DNA of 64,000 bases from Solirubrobacter sp963724195 (GTDB taxonomy: Bacteria > Actinomycetota > Thermoleophilia > Solirubrobacterales > Solirubrobacteraceae). Both the position numbers and the translations under genes were made by a program. Of the stretch, positions 52,140-60,539 are shown piece by piece. Below the pieces are notes generated by a model. The model had not been told where the DNA came from and made no database searches. It saw nothing but the letters and a program-made list of their open reading frames with translations. The stretch is from positions 15,302 through 79,301 of the forward strand of contig CAVRTQ010000004.1 of assembly GCA_963724195.1 (NCBI GenBank), in the 5' to 3' direction. Every line of letters begins with the position of its first letter. The stretch's first letter is position 1.

Positions 52140-52286
52140 CTAGGTGTTCGAGCGGTTGCGGGCGGCGCGGCGGCGACGACGACGCCGGACCTTCTTGCGG
52201 CGACGGCCCGAGTTGCTGTTGCTGTCGGAGTTGGCGCTGGAGATGCGCGCGGCGGCCGAGATGGCCTTGAACGAACGGTGAGCCAT
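52140..52286 (-). CDS. 48-residue Ser/Asn- and Arg-rich basic microprotein
   Basis: ATG 52286 has GGGAGGA 6 bases upstream, a near-perfect ribosome-binding site. The peptide has an amphipathic N-terminal part (MAHRSFKAISAAARIS), a Ser/Asn stretch (SANSDSNSNSG), and an Arg/Lys-rich end (GRRRKKVRRRRRRRAARNRS). It has no Cys and no TM. It heads the operon with the exporter, kinase, Asp-tail and PepSY genes. It may be an exported cationic peptide, a kinase target or a nucleic-acid-binding protein. It does not match known small ribosomal proteins I recall. Confidence 0.62.
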   Translation of the reverse strand: MAHRSFKAISAAARISSANSDSNSNSGRRRKKVRRRRRRRAARNRSNT

Positions 52287-52429
52287 GGGGTTCCTCCCGT
52301 GGTCGGTTTGACTTGGCGAGAAGGAGAATCCCGTCGCGCCGTAAGCCGACCGTGAGGAACCCATGAGAGAGTTCTCACGCTCCCGGGTAGCATCGACGGC
52401 AATCGTTTGCCGTGCCCTGAAGGAGCCAA

Positions 52430-53816
52430 ATGTCCACTGTCACCGTCGTCGATCCCACGACCGAGCAGGAGGTCGCCTCGTATCCCGAGCACGGCCCTGA
52501 GCAGATCGAGGCCGCGGTGGCCGCTGCCGACGCGGCCTTCCGCGAGTGGCGCCGCCGCCCATCGAAGAACGCGGCGGGCTGCTGACCGCGGTCGCGGCCG
52601 GGCTGCGCGAGCGCGCCGAGGAGCTGGCGCAGCTCGTCGTGTCGGAGATGGGCAAGCCGCTCGCCGAGGCCCGCTTCGAGATCGAGAAGAGCGCCTCGGC
52701 CTGCGAGTACTTCGCCGAGACCGCCCCGGGCATCCTCGCCGACCAGACCGTCGAAGCGGGCGACGGGCAGCACACGGTCACCTACGAGCCGATCGGCATC
52801 GTCTTCGCCGTCATGCCGTGGAACTTCCCGTTCTGGCAGGTCATCCGGTTCGCCGGGCCGGCGCTGATGGCGGGCAACACGGCGCTCCTCAAGCACGCGC
52901 CCAACGTCTCGGGCACGGCGTTGGCCCTGGAGGAGGTGTTCACCGCGGCCGGTGCGCCCGCGGGCGTATTCACCAGCCTGATCGTGGCGCCGGAGAACGT
53001 GCCGGACGTCGTCGGCGAGGCTGATCGCCGACCCGCGCGTCGCCGCCGTCACGCTCACGGGCTCCGAGCGGGCGGGCGCCTTCGTCGCGGCGGAGGCCGG
53101 CAAGGCGCTCAAGAAGAGCGTGCTCGAGCTCGGCGGCTCGGACCCGTTCGTCGTGCTGGCCGACGCGGACCTGGACCTCGCCGTCAAGCACGCCGTCACG
53201 GGCCGCCTGATGACGGCGGGCCAGACGTGCATCGCGCCCAAGCGCTTCCTGGTCGACGAGACCGTCGTCGGCGACTTCCAGACCAAGCTGGTGGAGGCGC
53301 TGGAGGCGGTCAAGATCGGTGACCCGCGCGAGGAGGGCGTCGGCCTGGGTCCGCTCGCCCGCGAGGACATCCTCGAGAACCTGGAGCGCCAGGTGGCCGC
53401 CACGGTCGCCGAGGGCGCGGAGCTCAAGACGGGCGGCACGCGCCTGGACCGGCCCGGGCTACTTCTTCCCGCCGACCGTGCTGGGCGGCGTCAAGCCCGG
53501 GATGACGGCGTTCGTCGAGGAGACGTTCGGGCCGGTCGTCGCGATCACGCCGTTCGCGACCGAGGACGAGGCCGTCGAGCTCGCCAACGACACGCGCTAC
53601 GGGCTCGGCGCGACCGTGTGGACCCAGGACGCCGAGCGCGGCGAGGCCCTCGCGCGGCGGATCGAGTCCGGCCTGGTGTCGGTGAACGCGCTCGTCGCGT
53701 CCGATCCCCGGCTCCCGTTCGGCGGCATCAAGCGCTCCGGCTACGGGCGCGAGCTCGCCTCCGTCGGCATGCACGAGTTCACGAACATCCGCACCCTCAA
53801 GGTCATGGCGACCTAG
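52430..53816 (+). CDS. Aldehyde dehydrogenase, succinate-semialdehyde-dehydrogenase-like, three frameshifts
   Basis: ATG 52430 with AGGAG upstream begins MSTVTVVDPTTEQEVASYP. The frame moves at 52558-52561 (one C missing), near 53022 (one extra G) and near 53456 (one extra G in GGG). Joined, it contains PIGIVFAVMPWNFPFWQVIR, ELGGSDPFVV, catalytic Cys in AGQTCIAPKR and EETFGPVVAITPF, over about 461 residues. It oxidises an aldehyde to the acid with NAD(P)+. The substrate assignment rests on similarity to GabD-like sequences. Confidence 0.87.
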
Positions 53817-53855
53817 CGCGGCAGCCGGATTCGCCGGCGCCATGCGCGGTCGCTT

Positions 53856-53877
53856 GGAGATCGCTCCGCGGATCTCC
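53856..53877 (+). other. Hairpin between aldehyde dehydrogenase and SDR genes
   Basis: GGAGATC - 8 bases - GATCTCC, with TTCGGG following, lies in an 80-bp gap. It could be a weak terminator; no T run is present. Confidence 0.35.
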
Positions 53878-53896
53878 TTCGGGTAGGACTCCGCGC

Positions 53897-54580
53897 ATGT
53901 CTCGCGTCTTCGTGATCACCGGTGCCAGTTCCGGCATCGGCGCCGCCACCGCCCGCCGTGCCGTCGAGGCCGGGTATCGCGTCGTGCTCGCCGCCCGGTC
54001 CAAGGACAAGCTCGACGGGCTCGTGGAGGAGCTGGGCGGTGCGGAGCACGCCCTGGCGGTGGAGACCGACGTGACCGAATGGGAGGCGAACGAGGCGCTG
54101 ATCGCGGCGGCGACGGATGCCTATGGCCAGGTGGACGTCGTCTACGCCAACGCCGGCTTCGGCGCCAAGCGCGGCTGGCTCGAGGAGTCACCCGAGCACT
54201 GGCGCGCGATGGTCCTGACGAACGTGCTGGGCGCGGCCTACACCGTGCGGGCGGCCATTCCCGCCCTGAAGGCGACCAAGGGCCACGTGCTGCTGACCGG
54301 CTCCGTGGCCGGCCGGCGCGTCATGCCCGGCAGCCTGTACTCGGCCACCAAGTGGGCGGTGACGGCGATGGCCGAAGCGGTGCGCATCGACCTCAACGGC
54401 ACCGGCATCCGCACGACATTGATCTCGCCGGGCGGGACGGAGACGCCGTTCTTCGACAACCCGTCCGACGGCCGGCTCGAGGCGGACGACATCGCACGGG
54501 CCGTGCTCTACGCGGTCTCGCAGCCCGCGCACGTGGACGTCAACGAGATCCTCGTCCGCCCGACGGCGCAGGAAGGCTAA
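53897..54580 (+). CDS. Short-chain dehydrogenase/reductase
   Basis: ATG 53897 gives 227 residues: MSRVFVITGASSGIGAATAR (TGxxxGIG NAD(P) site), NAGFG, catalytic Ser in LTGSVAG, and Tyr-x-x-x-Lys in SLYSATKWAV, with PGGTETPFF. It is a classical SDR of the serine/NADP type with no substrate readable. It is encoded downstream of the aldehyde dehydrogenase on the same strand. Confidence 0.92.
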   Translation: MSRVFVITGASSGIGAATARRAVEAGYRVVLAARSKDKLDGLVEELGGAEHALAVETDVTEWEANEALIAAATDAYGQVDVVYANAGFGAKRGWLEESPEHWRAMVLTNVLGAAYTVRAAIPALKATKGHVLLTGSVAGRRVMPGSLYSATKWAVTAMAEAVRIDLNGTGIRTTLISPGGTETPFFDNPSDGRLEADDIARAVLYAVSQPAHVDVNEILVRPTAQEG

Positions 54581-54636
54581 GCGCAGCGAGTCGGCGGGGC
54601 ACCGACGTTCAGGCACAGGATCTGTCGACCGCTGTC

Positions 54637-55470
54637 TCAGTGGCCGGCCTTGAACAGCGTCGCCTGGCCGGTGGGCAAAGCGATGATCGTCTCAGGCCGA
54701 GGCTGGAGGAACGCATCGATCGTGCGGCGCTGCTCGACGTAGTCGTCCCAGCCGTAGTCGTCGAACACGATCACTCCGCCCGGCACCAGCCGGTCGTAGA
54801 CGTGCTCGAGGACGTGCTTGGTCGGGGCGGCCGCGTTCAGGTCGAGGTGGACGAACGCGAGCGGCCCGGTCTCGACCGCCGGAACGGTGTCGAACACGTC
54901 GCCTTGGCAGATCACCGGGATCGGGTCCCACCGGCTCAGCAGACGAGCGACGTAGTCGGCGGAGGTGTCGCCGTGACGGCCGCCCATCCCCTCCTCGCGC
55001 TCCTCCGGCGTGAGCTTTTCGTCGTCCGGGGTGCCGGAGAAGGTGTCAAAGAGATAGAGCCTGCGCTCCGGCTCGAGATCGATCGTTCCGAGCACCATCC
55101 GCGAGCAGCCGCCGCGGTACACGCCGAACTCGGCGAAGTTGCCAGGCAACGTGCGGGCGTGGGCCGCGTAGCGGGTGAGGAGCCACAGACGCCAGCGGGC
55201 GTCGAACCGCATGTTGAGGTACCACTCCTCCGCCATCTCGTCGTAACGGCGGGTGAAGTCGTGGTCCTCGAGAAAAGGGCTGTAGTGGGACGTGGCCATC
55301 CCGTCCGCCTCGTACGCCCAGTGCGGCTCGGTCCATCCGAGCAGCCTGTGCACCGGTTTCGCCACCGGCTCAGGCAGACCCTCCAACGCGTTGCGAGCGG
55401 CCAGCGCGGGCCGGCGCAGCGGCCGCGGGAGACGCGTGATCGAAGAATCCGGTCGGATCGTCCAGTCCAC
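54637..55470 (-). CDS. TylF/MycF-type SAM-dependent methyltransferase
   Basis: The 277-residue protein has GNFAEFGVYRGGCSRMVL (SAM site), YLFDTFSGTPDDEKLTPEER, LAFVHLDLN and GGVIVFDDYGWDDYVEQRR, typical of TylF macrocin O-methyltransferase-like enzymes, which need Mg2+. The substrate, perhaps a sugar or secondary metabolite, cannot be inferred. It is isolated between the SDR gene and tRNA-Ile, on the minus strand. Confidence 0.88.
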   Translation of the reverse strand: MDWTIRPDSSITRLPRPLRRPALAARNALEGLPEPVAKPVHRLLGWTEPHWAYEADGMATSHYSPFLEDHDFTRRYDEMAEEWYLNMRFDARWRLWLLTRYAAHARTLPGNFAEFGVYRGGCSRMVLGTIDLEPERRLYLFDTFSGTPDDEKLTPEEREEGMGGRHGDTSADYVARLLSRWDPIPVICQGDVFDTVPAVETGPLAFVHLDLNAAAPTKHVLEHVYDRLVPGGVIVFDDYGWDDYVEQRRTIDAFLQPRPETIIALPTGQATLFKAGH

Positions 55471-55500
55471 GCGGCCAGTATATGGAGCGGTACCGGGCCG

Positions 55501-55529
55501 AAAAAAAGGCCCCGGGGTTCCGGAGCCTT
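55501..55529 (-). terminator. Rho-independent terminator after tRNA-Ile
   Basis: On the minus strand, AAGGCTCCGG and CCGGGGCCTT form a 10-bp stem with one G-T pair and an AACC loop, followed by seven T. This is the strongest terminator in the window. Confidence 0.93.
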
Positions 55530-55534
55530 GCCAG

Positions 55535-55608
<74 letters not shown>

Positions 55609-55618
55609 GCGAGGCGGC

Positions 55619-55624
55619 ATGATA
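55619..55624 (-). promoter_or_regulatory. Putative -10 box of tRNA-Ile
   Basis: TATCAT in GCTATCATG lies exactly 10 bases upstream of the tRNA 5' end, as for tRNA-Lys. Confidence 0.6.
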
Positions 55625-55629
55625 GCGAG

Positions 55630-56496
55630 CTACGCGGCCAGTCGTTCGGCGAGCTGCAACGCCTCGTCCAGCGAGTCGAACGAGAGGGCAACGGTGTACC
55701 CCGAGCCCCGCGGCTTGACCTTGACGTCCGTCCCGAACGCCCGGCCGAACGCGTCGCCCAGGCGGATGGCTGCGTCCTCCTGGTCCGGATGGAGCCCACG
55801 CGTGACCTTCGGGCTCACCTCGGGCGGGCGAGCCGCATCCCGCGCTCGCGATTCGGTCTCGCGCACGGTCCAGCCCTCTTCGACCGCCGTGCGGGCCAGC
55901 CGCCGGCGGTCGGCGTGGTCGGGCGCCATCAGGAGCGCGCGGCCGTGGCCCTCGGTGAGCGCCCCTTCGACCAGCAGCTGGAGGACCTCGTCCGGGAGGT
56001 CGAGCAGGCGCAGCAGGTTGGAGACCGCGACGCGGGAGCGGCCCACACGGCGGCCGACCTCCTCACGGGTGAGCCCGAGCTCGTCGACGAGCATGGAACA
56101 CGCGCGCGCCTCCTCGATCGGGTTCAGGTCCTCGCGGACCATGTTCTCGATCAGCGCGATCTCGAGCGATTCGAGCTCCCCGTGCGTCGCGACGACCGCC
56201 GGCAGCAGGTCCAGCCCTGCGAGCCGTGCGGCGCGCCAGCGGCGCTCACCCGCAACCAGCTCGTAGGTGCCGCCGGGGCTGGGGCGCACGAGCACCGGCT
56301 GCACGACACCGCGCTCCTTGACCGACTCCGCAAGCGCGATGAGCGCCTCTTCGTCGAACGCCTTGCGCGGCTGCAGCGGGTTCGGGGCGATCAGGTCCAC
56401 CGGCAGGCGGCGGAGCTCGGGCACGGGTTCGGCGCCCTCGGTCGGAGCGAGGATGGCGGCCAGGCCGCGGCCCATCCCGCGCGGACGATCAGCCAC
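55630..56496 (-). CDS. parB: Chromosome-partitioning protein ParB
   Basis: The 288-residue protein starts MADRPRGMGRGLAAIL. It has the ParB/Srx CTPase motif GERRWRAARLAG and ENMVREDLNPIEEA, a helix-turn-helix (LTREEVGRRVGRSRVAVSNLL) and a C-terminal dimer domain. It binds parS and spreads to organise the origin. Its start overlaps the parA stop by 8 bp. Confidence 0.96.
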   Translation of the reverse strand: MADRPRGMGRGLAAILAPTEGAEPVPELRRLPVDLIAPNPLQPRKAFDEEALIALAESVKERGVVQPVLVRPSPGGTYELVAGERRWRAARLAGLDLLPAVVATHGELESLEIALIENMVREDLNPIEEARACSMLVDELGLTREEVGRRVGRSRVAVSNLLRLLDLPDEVLQLLVEGALTEGHGRALLMAPDHADRRRLARTAVEEGWTVRETESRARDAARPPEVSPKVTRGLHPDQEDAAIRLGDAFGRAFGTDVKVKPRGSGYTVALSFDSLDEALQLAERLAA

Positions 56497-57244
56497 GTGC
56501 GGCCACCTCCTTGGCGAGCTCGAAGTAGGCCTCGGCCCCCGAGCAGTGCGGGTCGTGATGGATCACCGGGATGCCGTAGCTCGGCGCCTCGCCGAGCCGG
56601 ACGTTGCGGGGGATCACGGTGTCGAAGACCAGCGCCGGGAAGTGCGCGCGGACCTCGCGCTCCACGTCCTGCGCCAGCTTCGTGCGCGCGTCGTGCATCG
56701 TCAGCAGCATGCCCGCGACGGTGAGGCGCGGGTTGAGGTCGCGCTGGATCAGCGACAGCGTGTCGAGCAGGCCGGCGAGCCCTTCCAGCGCGAAGTACTC
56801 GGTCTGGACCGGGACGATCACCCGCTCGGCGGCGACGAGCGCGTTGACCGTCAGTGGCCCGAGCGACGGCGGGCAGTCGAGCAGGATGAAGGCGTAGTCC
56901 TCACGCAGCGGGTCGAGCGCCTCGCGCAGGCGGCGCTCAGAACCGGCCAGCCGCGGCAGCTCCATCGTGGCGCCGGCGAGATCCGGCGTGGAGACGAGGA
57001 TCGAGAGCCGGTCGATATCGGTGGTGCGGACGGCTTCGCGGGCGGAAACGTCCCCCGAGAGGACGTCGTAGACCCCTGCGCCCTCGCGCGCGACGCCCAG
57101 GCCGACGGTGGCGTTGCCCTGGGGATCGACGTCCACGACGAGCGTCTCGTAGCCGGCAGCGGCGATGCACGCGGCCACATTGACCGCGGTGGTCGTCTTG
57201 CCGACCCCGCCCTTCTGGTTCGCGATCGCGTAGATGGTGCCCAT
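56489..57244 (-). CDS. parA: Chromosome-partitioning ATPase ParA/Soj
   Basis: The 251-residue deviant Walker ATPase starts MGTIYAIANQKGGVGKTTTA. It has DVDPQGNATVGLG and LLDCPPSLGPLTVNAL (Walker B). ParA segregates origins by interacting with ParB. A parS site lies just upstream. Confidence 0.97.
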   Translation of the reverse strand: MGTIYAIANQKGGVGKTTTAVNVAACIAAAGYETLVVDVDPQGNATVGLGVAREGAGVYDVLSGDVSAREAVRTTDIDRLSILVSTPDLAGATMELPRLAGSERRLREALDPLREDYAFILLDCPPSLGPLTVNALVAAERVIVPVQTEYFALEGLAGLLDTLSLIQRDLNPRLTVAGMLLTMHDARTKLAQDVEREVRAHFPALVFDTVIPRNVRLGEAPSYGIPVIHHDPHCSGAEAYFELAKEVAARG

Positions 57245-57287
57245 TCGGACTCGACGCTAGCGGCGCGGTCGGTCGGACCGACAGCGA

Positions 57288-57303
57288 TGTTTCACGTGAA
57301 ACG
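57288..57303. promoter_or_regulatory. parS site 1
   Basis: TGTTTCACGTGAAACG matches the bacterial parS consensus TGTTTCACGTGAAACA at 15 of 16 bases. It lies between rsmG and parA. Confidence 0.93.
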
Positions 57304-57336
57304 GAGAAACGCCCGGAGCACGCGGCGCATCCGACG

Positions 57337-58002
57337 TCAAGCGAGCGGGCGTTTGGTGGCCATGCCCGCGCGCCGCGGGAACCGTTCGGGCGTCTCCCCG
57401 GTCTTCCGGAACACGTGCAGGGAGTGATCGCGCGCGCCCTCGTACGGGACGACGGGAATGACCTCGATCGGTTCCAGCCCGACGATCCGCGCCGCGACGG
57501 CCCCCGCCGACGTCTCCTCCGGCGATGCCGCACCCTTCCACGCGACGAAGTGCCCGCCCAGCTCGAGCAGCGGAGCCGCGTACTCGACGAGCACGGGCAA
57601 GGCGGCCAGGGCACGGGCAGTGACGACATCGTGCTGGCCGGCCCATTCTTCGACCCGCGCGTGAACCACGGTGGCGTTGGGCAACGCGCTGAGCTCGACG
57701 GCGCGCTCCAGGTAGCGGCAATGGCGGATCGCGCTCTCGACGAGCCAGACGTGGGCGTCCGGGAGCGCTGCCGCGAGGGCGAGACCGGGCCAGCCCGCGC
57801 CGGACCCGAGATCGGCGATGCGGCGAGCTCCGGCGACATACGGGAGTTCGATCGCGCTGAGCGAGTCGGCGACGTGCCGGCCGACCGCTTCGGCGGGGTC
57901 ACGCACCGTCGTCGACGCAGTGGGATCCGTCGCCTGCAGCCCGAGAATCACCGCCAGCGCATCCACGGCATGCGCCGGCGCGACGTCCTCGAGGTGTTTC
58001 AC
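57337..58002 (-). CDS. rsmG: 16S rRNA (guanine-N7)-methyltransferase RsmG
   Basis: The 221-residue protein (GTG 58002) has RIADLGSGAGWPGLALAAAL (SAM motif), EWAGQHDVVTARALAALPVL and a C-terminal VVPYEGARDHSLHVF. It methylates G527 of 16S rRNA. The start codon is embedded in parS site 2, so ParB binding could affect it. Confidence 0.95.
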   Translation of the reverse strand: MKHLEDVAPAHAVDALAVILGLQATDPTASTTVRDPAEAVGRHVADSLSAIELPYVAGARRIADLGSGAGWPGLALAAALPDAHVWLVESAIRHCRYLERAVELSALPNATVVHARVEEWAGQHDVVTARALAALPVLVEYAAPLLELGGHFVAWKGAASPEETSAGAVAARIVGLEPIEVIPVVPYEGARDHSLHVFRKTGETPERFPRRAGMATKRPLA

Positions 58003-58010
58003 GTGAAACG
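57995..58010. promoter_or_regulatory. parS site 2, overlapping the rsmG start codon
   Basis: An identical TGTTTCACGTGAAACG spans the rsmG GTG and its first codons (M-K-H). Confidence 0.93.
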
Positions 58011-58025
58011 CCCCGGGTTGAGGTC

Positions 58026-58065
58026 GGATGATCGGGGTGGGGCGGAGGGGCTGCTTCGCTTCAAC
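58026..58065 (-). repeat. C-rich element, copy 3 (between jag and rsmG)
   Basis: On the minus strand, AAGCAG then CCCCTCCGCCCCACCCC and GATCATCCG starts 15 bases after the jag stop. It shares AGCAG with the tatA copy and ATCCGACCTCAA-like flanks with the purA copy. Confidence 0.85.
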
Positions 58066-58521
58066 TTACAGCGGGGCGACGACCAGGTGTCGATCCGGCT
58101 CCGTGCCTTCGGAGTACGTCTCGACGTCCTCGCGGTCCTTCAGGTACTCGTGCACGACCTTGCGCTCGGTCGCGCTCATCGCGTCCAGCGCGACGGGACG
58201 GCCCGAGCTCGCAGCCTTCTCGGCGGCCTCGTCGGCCTGGCGCTGCAAGGCGTGCTCCCGACGCTCACGGTAGCCCGCGGCGTCGACGACGACGCGGACC
58301 CCGGCCGACGGCGGCTGATCCCGCGTCGCGGTCTTGAACGCGAGGTGCTGAACGGCGTCGATCGTCTGCCCGTGGCGCCCGATGAACAGGCCCAGGTCCT
58401 CGCCCTCGAGGGTGGCCTTGATGATGCGGCCCTCCTCCTCGATGACGACGTCGGCATCCAACGCGAGCGCATCGCTCACGTGCTCCAGTAGATCCCGCAC
58501 GCGATCGGCGGACTCGCTCAT
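58066..58521 (-). CDS. jag: Jag/KhpB RNA-binding protein
   Basis: The 151-residue protein combines a KH-like domain (LGLFIGRHGQTIDAVQHLA) with an R3H domain (RKVVHEYLKDREDVETYSEG). It lacks the long N-terminal Jag_N domain of firmicute homologues. It binds RNA and affects cell wall growth in other bacteria. Its start overlaps the yidC stop. Confidence 0.94.
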   Translation of the reverse strand: MSESADRVRDLLEHVSDALALDADVVIEEEGRIIKATLEGEDLGLFIGRHGQTIDAVQHLAFKTATRDQPPSAGVRVVVDAAGYRERREHALQRQADEAAEKAASSGRPVALDAMSATERKVVHEYLKDREDVETYSEGTEPDRHLVVAPL

Positions 58522-59451
58522 CGGCGCCTCCCAGAACGTTTCTTCTTCTTACGGGGTGACTTCGGTGGCGGGCCGGCAGGCGTGCCTTTCGGCTCCTCGC
58601 CACGCGCCTTCGGCGGCGTCTTCTTCTTCTCGGGCGCGGCCGCCGTGGTGGTACTCGCCTGCTTGAACGCGTCGAACAGACCCGGGGCCTTCTCGCCCTC
58701 GGCCAGCGGCGGACGCAGCGGACCGAGACGCTTCTTGATGATCGCCTGCTGCCCGATCGTCCACACGTTGGTCGTGATCCAGTAGACGAGCAAGCCGGCC
58801 GGGAACTGGATGACGAACAGGACGAAGATGAACGGCAGCGCCAGGAAGATCATCCGCTGCGTCTTGTCCGTGGTGGTGGACATGAGCAGCGTCGACAGCA
58901 GCTGCGAGCCGACGTAGAGGACGATCAGGATCGCCAGCGTTGCGCCTGTGGCCTTGTCCGTCAGGTCACTGATGAACAGGAACTGCGATGCGTCTGTGGA
59001 GCCGCAGGGCACCGGTGTCTCGAGCCCGGTTGTTGATGCTGCGGGCAGATGTCGTACCGCAGATCGACCCGCAGCATGTAGTACAGCGAGATGAAGACCG
59101 GGAACTGCGCCACCATCGGGAGGCACGAAGAGAACGGATTGACCTTGTTCTCCCGGTAGAACTTCATCATCTCCTGGTTCATGCGCTCCTTGTCGCCCTT
59201 GTACTTCTCCTGGAGCTTCTTCATCTCCGGCTGGAGATGGGCGAGCCGCTGCATCGAGTGGAACTGCTTGAACGTCAGCGGGAGGAGACAGGCGCGCACG
59301 AGCACGGTCAGCGCGATGATCGACCAGCCCCAGGACCCGGGCAATTCGACACACCGTGGATGTGGACCAGGATCCAATGGAAGAAGTCGATCAGCGGCTG
59401 GATGACCGGGGTGCCACCGTGGCCGTCGGCGAAGAGATTGATCCAGTTCAT
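58518..59451 (-). CDS. yidC: Membrane protein insertase YidC, two frameshifts near 59050 and 59350
   Basis: ATG 59451 gives MNWINLFADGHGGTPVIQPL and FFHWILVHIHGV. One missing base near 59350 leads to ELPGSWGWSIIALTVLVRACLLP, including the conserved Arg in the groove. A second near 59050 leads to the C-terminal TMs (ATLAILIVLYVGSQLLSTLL; LVYWITTNVWTIGQQ) and a basic tail (PRKKKKRSGRRR). Corrected length is about 311. It inserts membrane proteins with or without Sec. Confidence 0.93.
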
Positions 59452-59687
59452 GAGGTGGGGTGCGGAGTCTTGGGGGCGGGCACAGGGTCATAGCCCCCGT
59501 GACTGAAGGGATTGCAGCGCAGCAGGCGCCACGCTGCGAGCGCCGTGCCCTTGAGGATGCCATAGCGCTGGATGGCCTGGACCGCGTACTCCGAACAAGT
59601 GGGGTGGTATTTGCACCGACGCGGGAACGCCGGCGAGATGAACCGCTGGTAGAAGCGGATGGGACCGAGTGCGGCAGGGCGCTTCAT
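59448..59687 (-). CDS. yidD: Membrane protein insertion efficiency factor YidD
   Basis: The 79-residue protein contains RFYQRFISPAFPRRCKYHPT and CSEYAVQAI, the YidD signature with conserved Cys. It lies between rnpA and yidC with 4-bp overlaps on both sides. Confidence 0.95.
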   Translation of the reverse strand: MKRPAALGPIRFYQRFISPAFPRRCKYHPTCSEYAVQAIQRYGILKGTALAAWRLLRCNPFSHGGYDPVPAPKTPHPTS

Positions 59688-60079
59688 GCGGGCGCGCCTC
59701 CGAGCCCGTCGACGAGCTCGGCCAGCGCGGTGCGCATGCCTTCGGTGCCTTCGCGCTCGGCGAGGTCACGCGCGTCTGGACGCGCGACGACGACGTAGTC
59801 CGAGCCGGCGGGCAGCCGCTCGGCCTCCTGCCAGAAGGCTTCGCGCAGGACGCGCTTCACGCGGTTGCGATCGACGGCGCCGCCGACCTTGCGTGAGACG
59901 GAGAGCCCGAGGCGCGGACCCTCCTCCTCAGCCGAGGCCCGAGCTTCCGCATCCTCGTCCGAGCGCGGAAACGCATAGAGGACGAGGAAGCGATTGCCCT
60001 TGGAGCGACCCTGGCGATAGACGCGCTCAAACTCCGCGCTGCGGGACAACCTGCGGCGGCGGGGAGCGCGATCGCGCAC
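59684..60079 (-). CDS. rnpA: Ribonuclease P protein component
   Basis: The 131-residue protein includes RRRRLSRSAEFERVYRQGRS, LGLSVSRKVGGAVDRNRVKR and VLREAFW, the RNR motif of RnpA. It assists the RNase P RNA in tRNA 5' processing. An acidic insert (EARASAEEEG) lies between strands. Confidence 0.96.
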   Translation of the reverse strand: MRDRAPRRRRLSRSAEFERVYRQGRSKGNRFLVLYAFPRSDEDAEARASAEEEGPRLGLSVSRKVGGAVDRNRVKRVLREAFWQEAERLPAGSDYVVVARPDARDLAEREGTEGMRTALAELVDGLGGAPA

Positions 60080-60089
60080 GGGCCTGGGA

Positions 60090-60233
60090 CTACTTGTCGC
60101 TGACGCTGAGCCGCTTGCGACCCTTGTCGCGACGGCGCTTCAGCACGAGTCGACCCGCTTTCGTGCTCATACGCTGGCGAAACCCGTGGGTGCGGGCACG
60201 CTTTCGCTTCTTGGGCTGGTAGGTGCGCTTCAC
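60090..60233 (-). CDS. rpmH: 50S ribosomal protein bL34
   Basis: GTG 60233 gives 47 residues beginning MKRTYQPKKRKRARTHGFRQ and ending KGRKRLSVSDK, a standard bL34. It is divergent to dnaA and leads the rpmH-rnpA-yidD-yidC-jag-rsmG-parA-parB cluster typical of bacterial origin regions. Confidence 0.97.
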   Translation of the reverse strand: MKRTYQPKKRKRARTHGFRQRMSTKAGRLVLKRRRDKGRKRLSVSDK

Positions 60234-60539
60234 AGTTCGTGGACTCCTTCGCCGCGGGCCGGGATGGTTCGGGCGGCTCGGCGCAGGACCGAGCCGGGCT
60301 CGCTGCGCGGCGGCGAGGAAGGATACAACGCTCGCGTCGTGCACAGGGCAATGCACACGATGCGGACAGATGTTGACACCGCGCGGATCGACATTCGTAC
60401 GCGATTTGCGGAGGCGCTCGAAGAACCCGCGGATCGGGTGCCGGGGCTTTGCTAGGTTTGCGCTCCGGCCGCCCCGGCGGCCTTCTCTTCCAGTCGATCT
60501 CGATCCTCGGTGCCGCCGAGGAGGTCCCTTCGCGCGCCC
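60234..60539. promoter_or_regulatory. rpmH-dnaA divergent intergenic region
   Basis: This 306-bp gap holds the divergent promoters and possibly part of oriC. Two TGCACA cores lie at 60340-60345 and 60352-60357, and TTGACA (60373-60378) is a candidate -35 for dnaA without a clear -10. A GAGGAGG lies 14 bases before the chosen dnaA GTG. No gene is seen. Confidence 0.6.

Noticed and set aside
52140..52286. Small ribosomal protein such as bTHX or bS22
   Set aside because: Basic C terminus is similar in character only; no motif matches and the neighbours are an exporter and a kinase.
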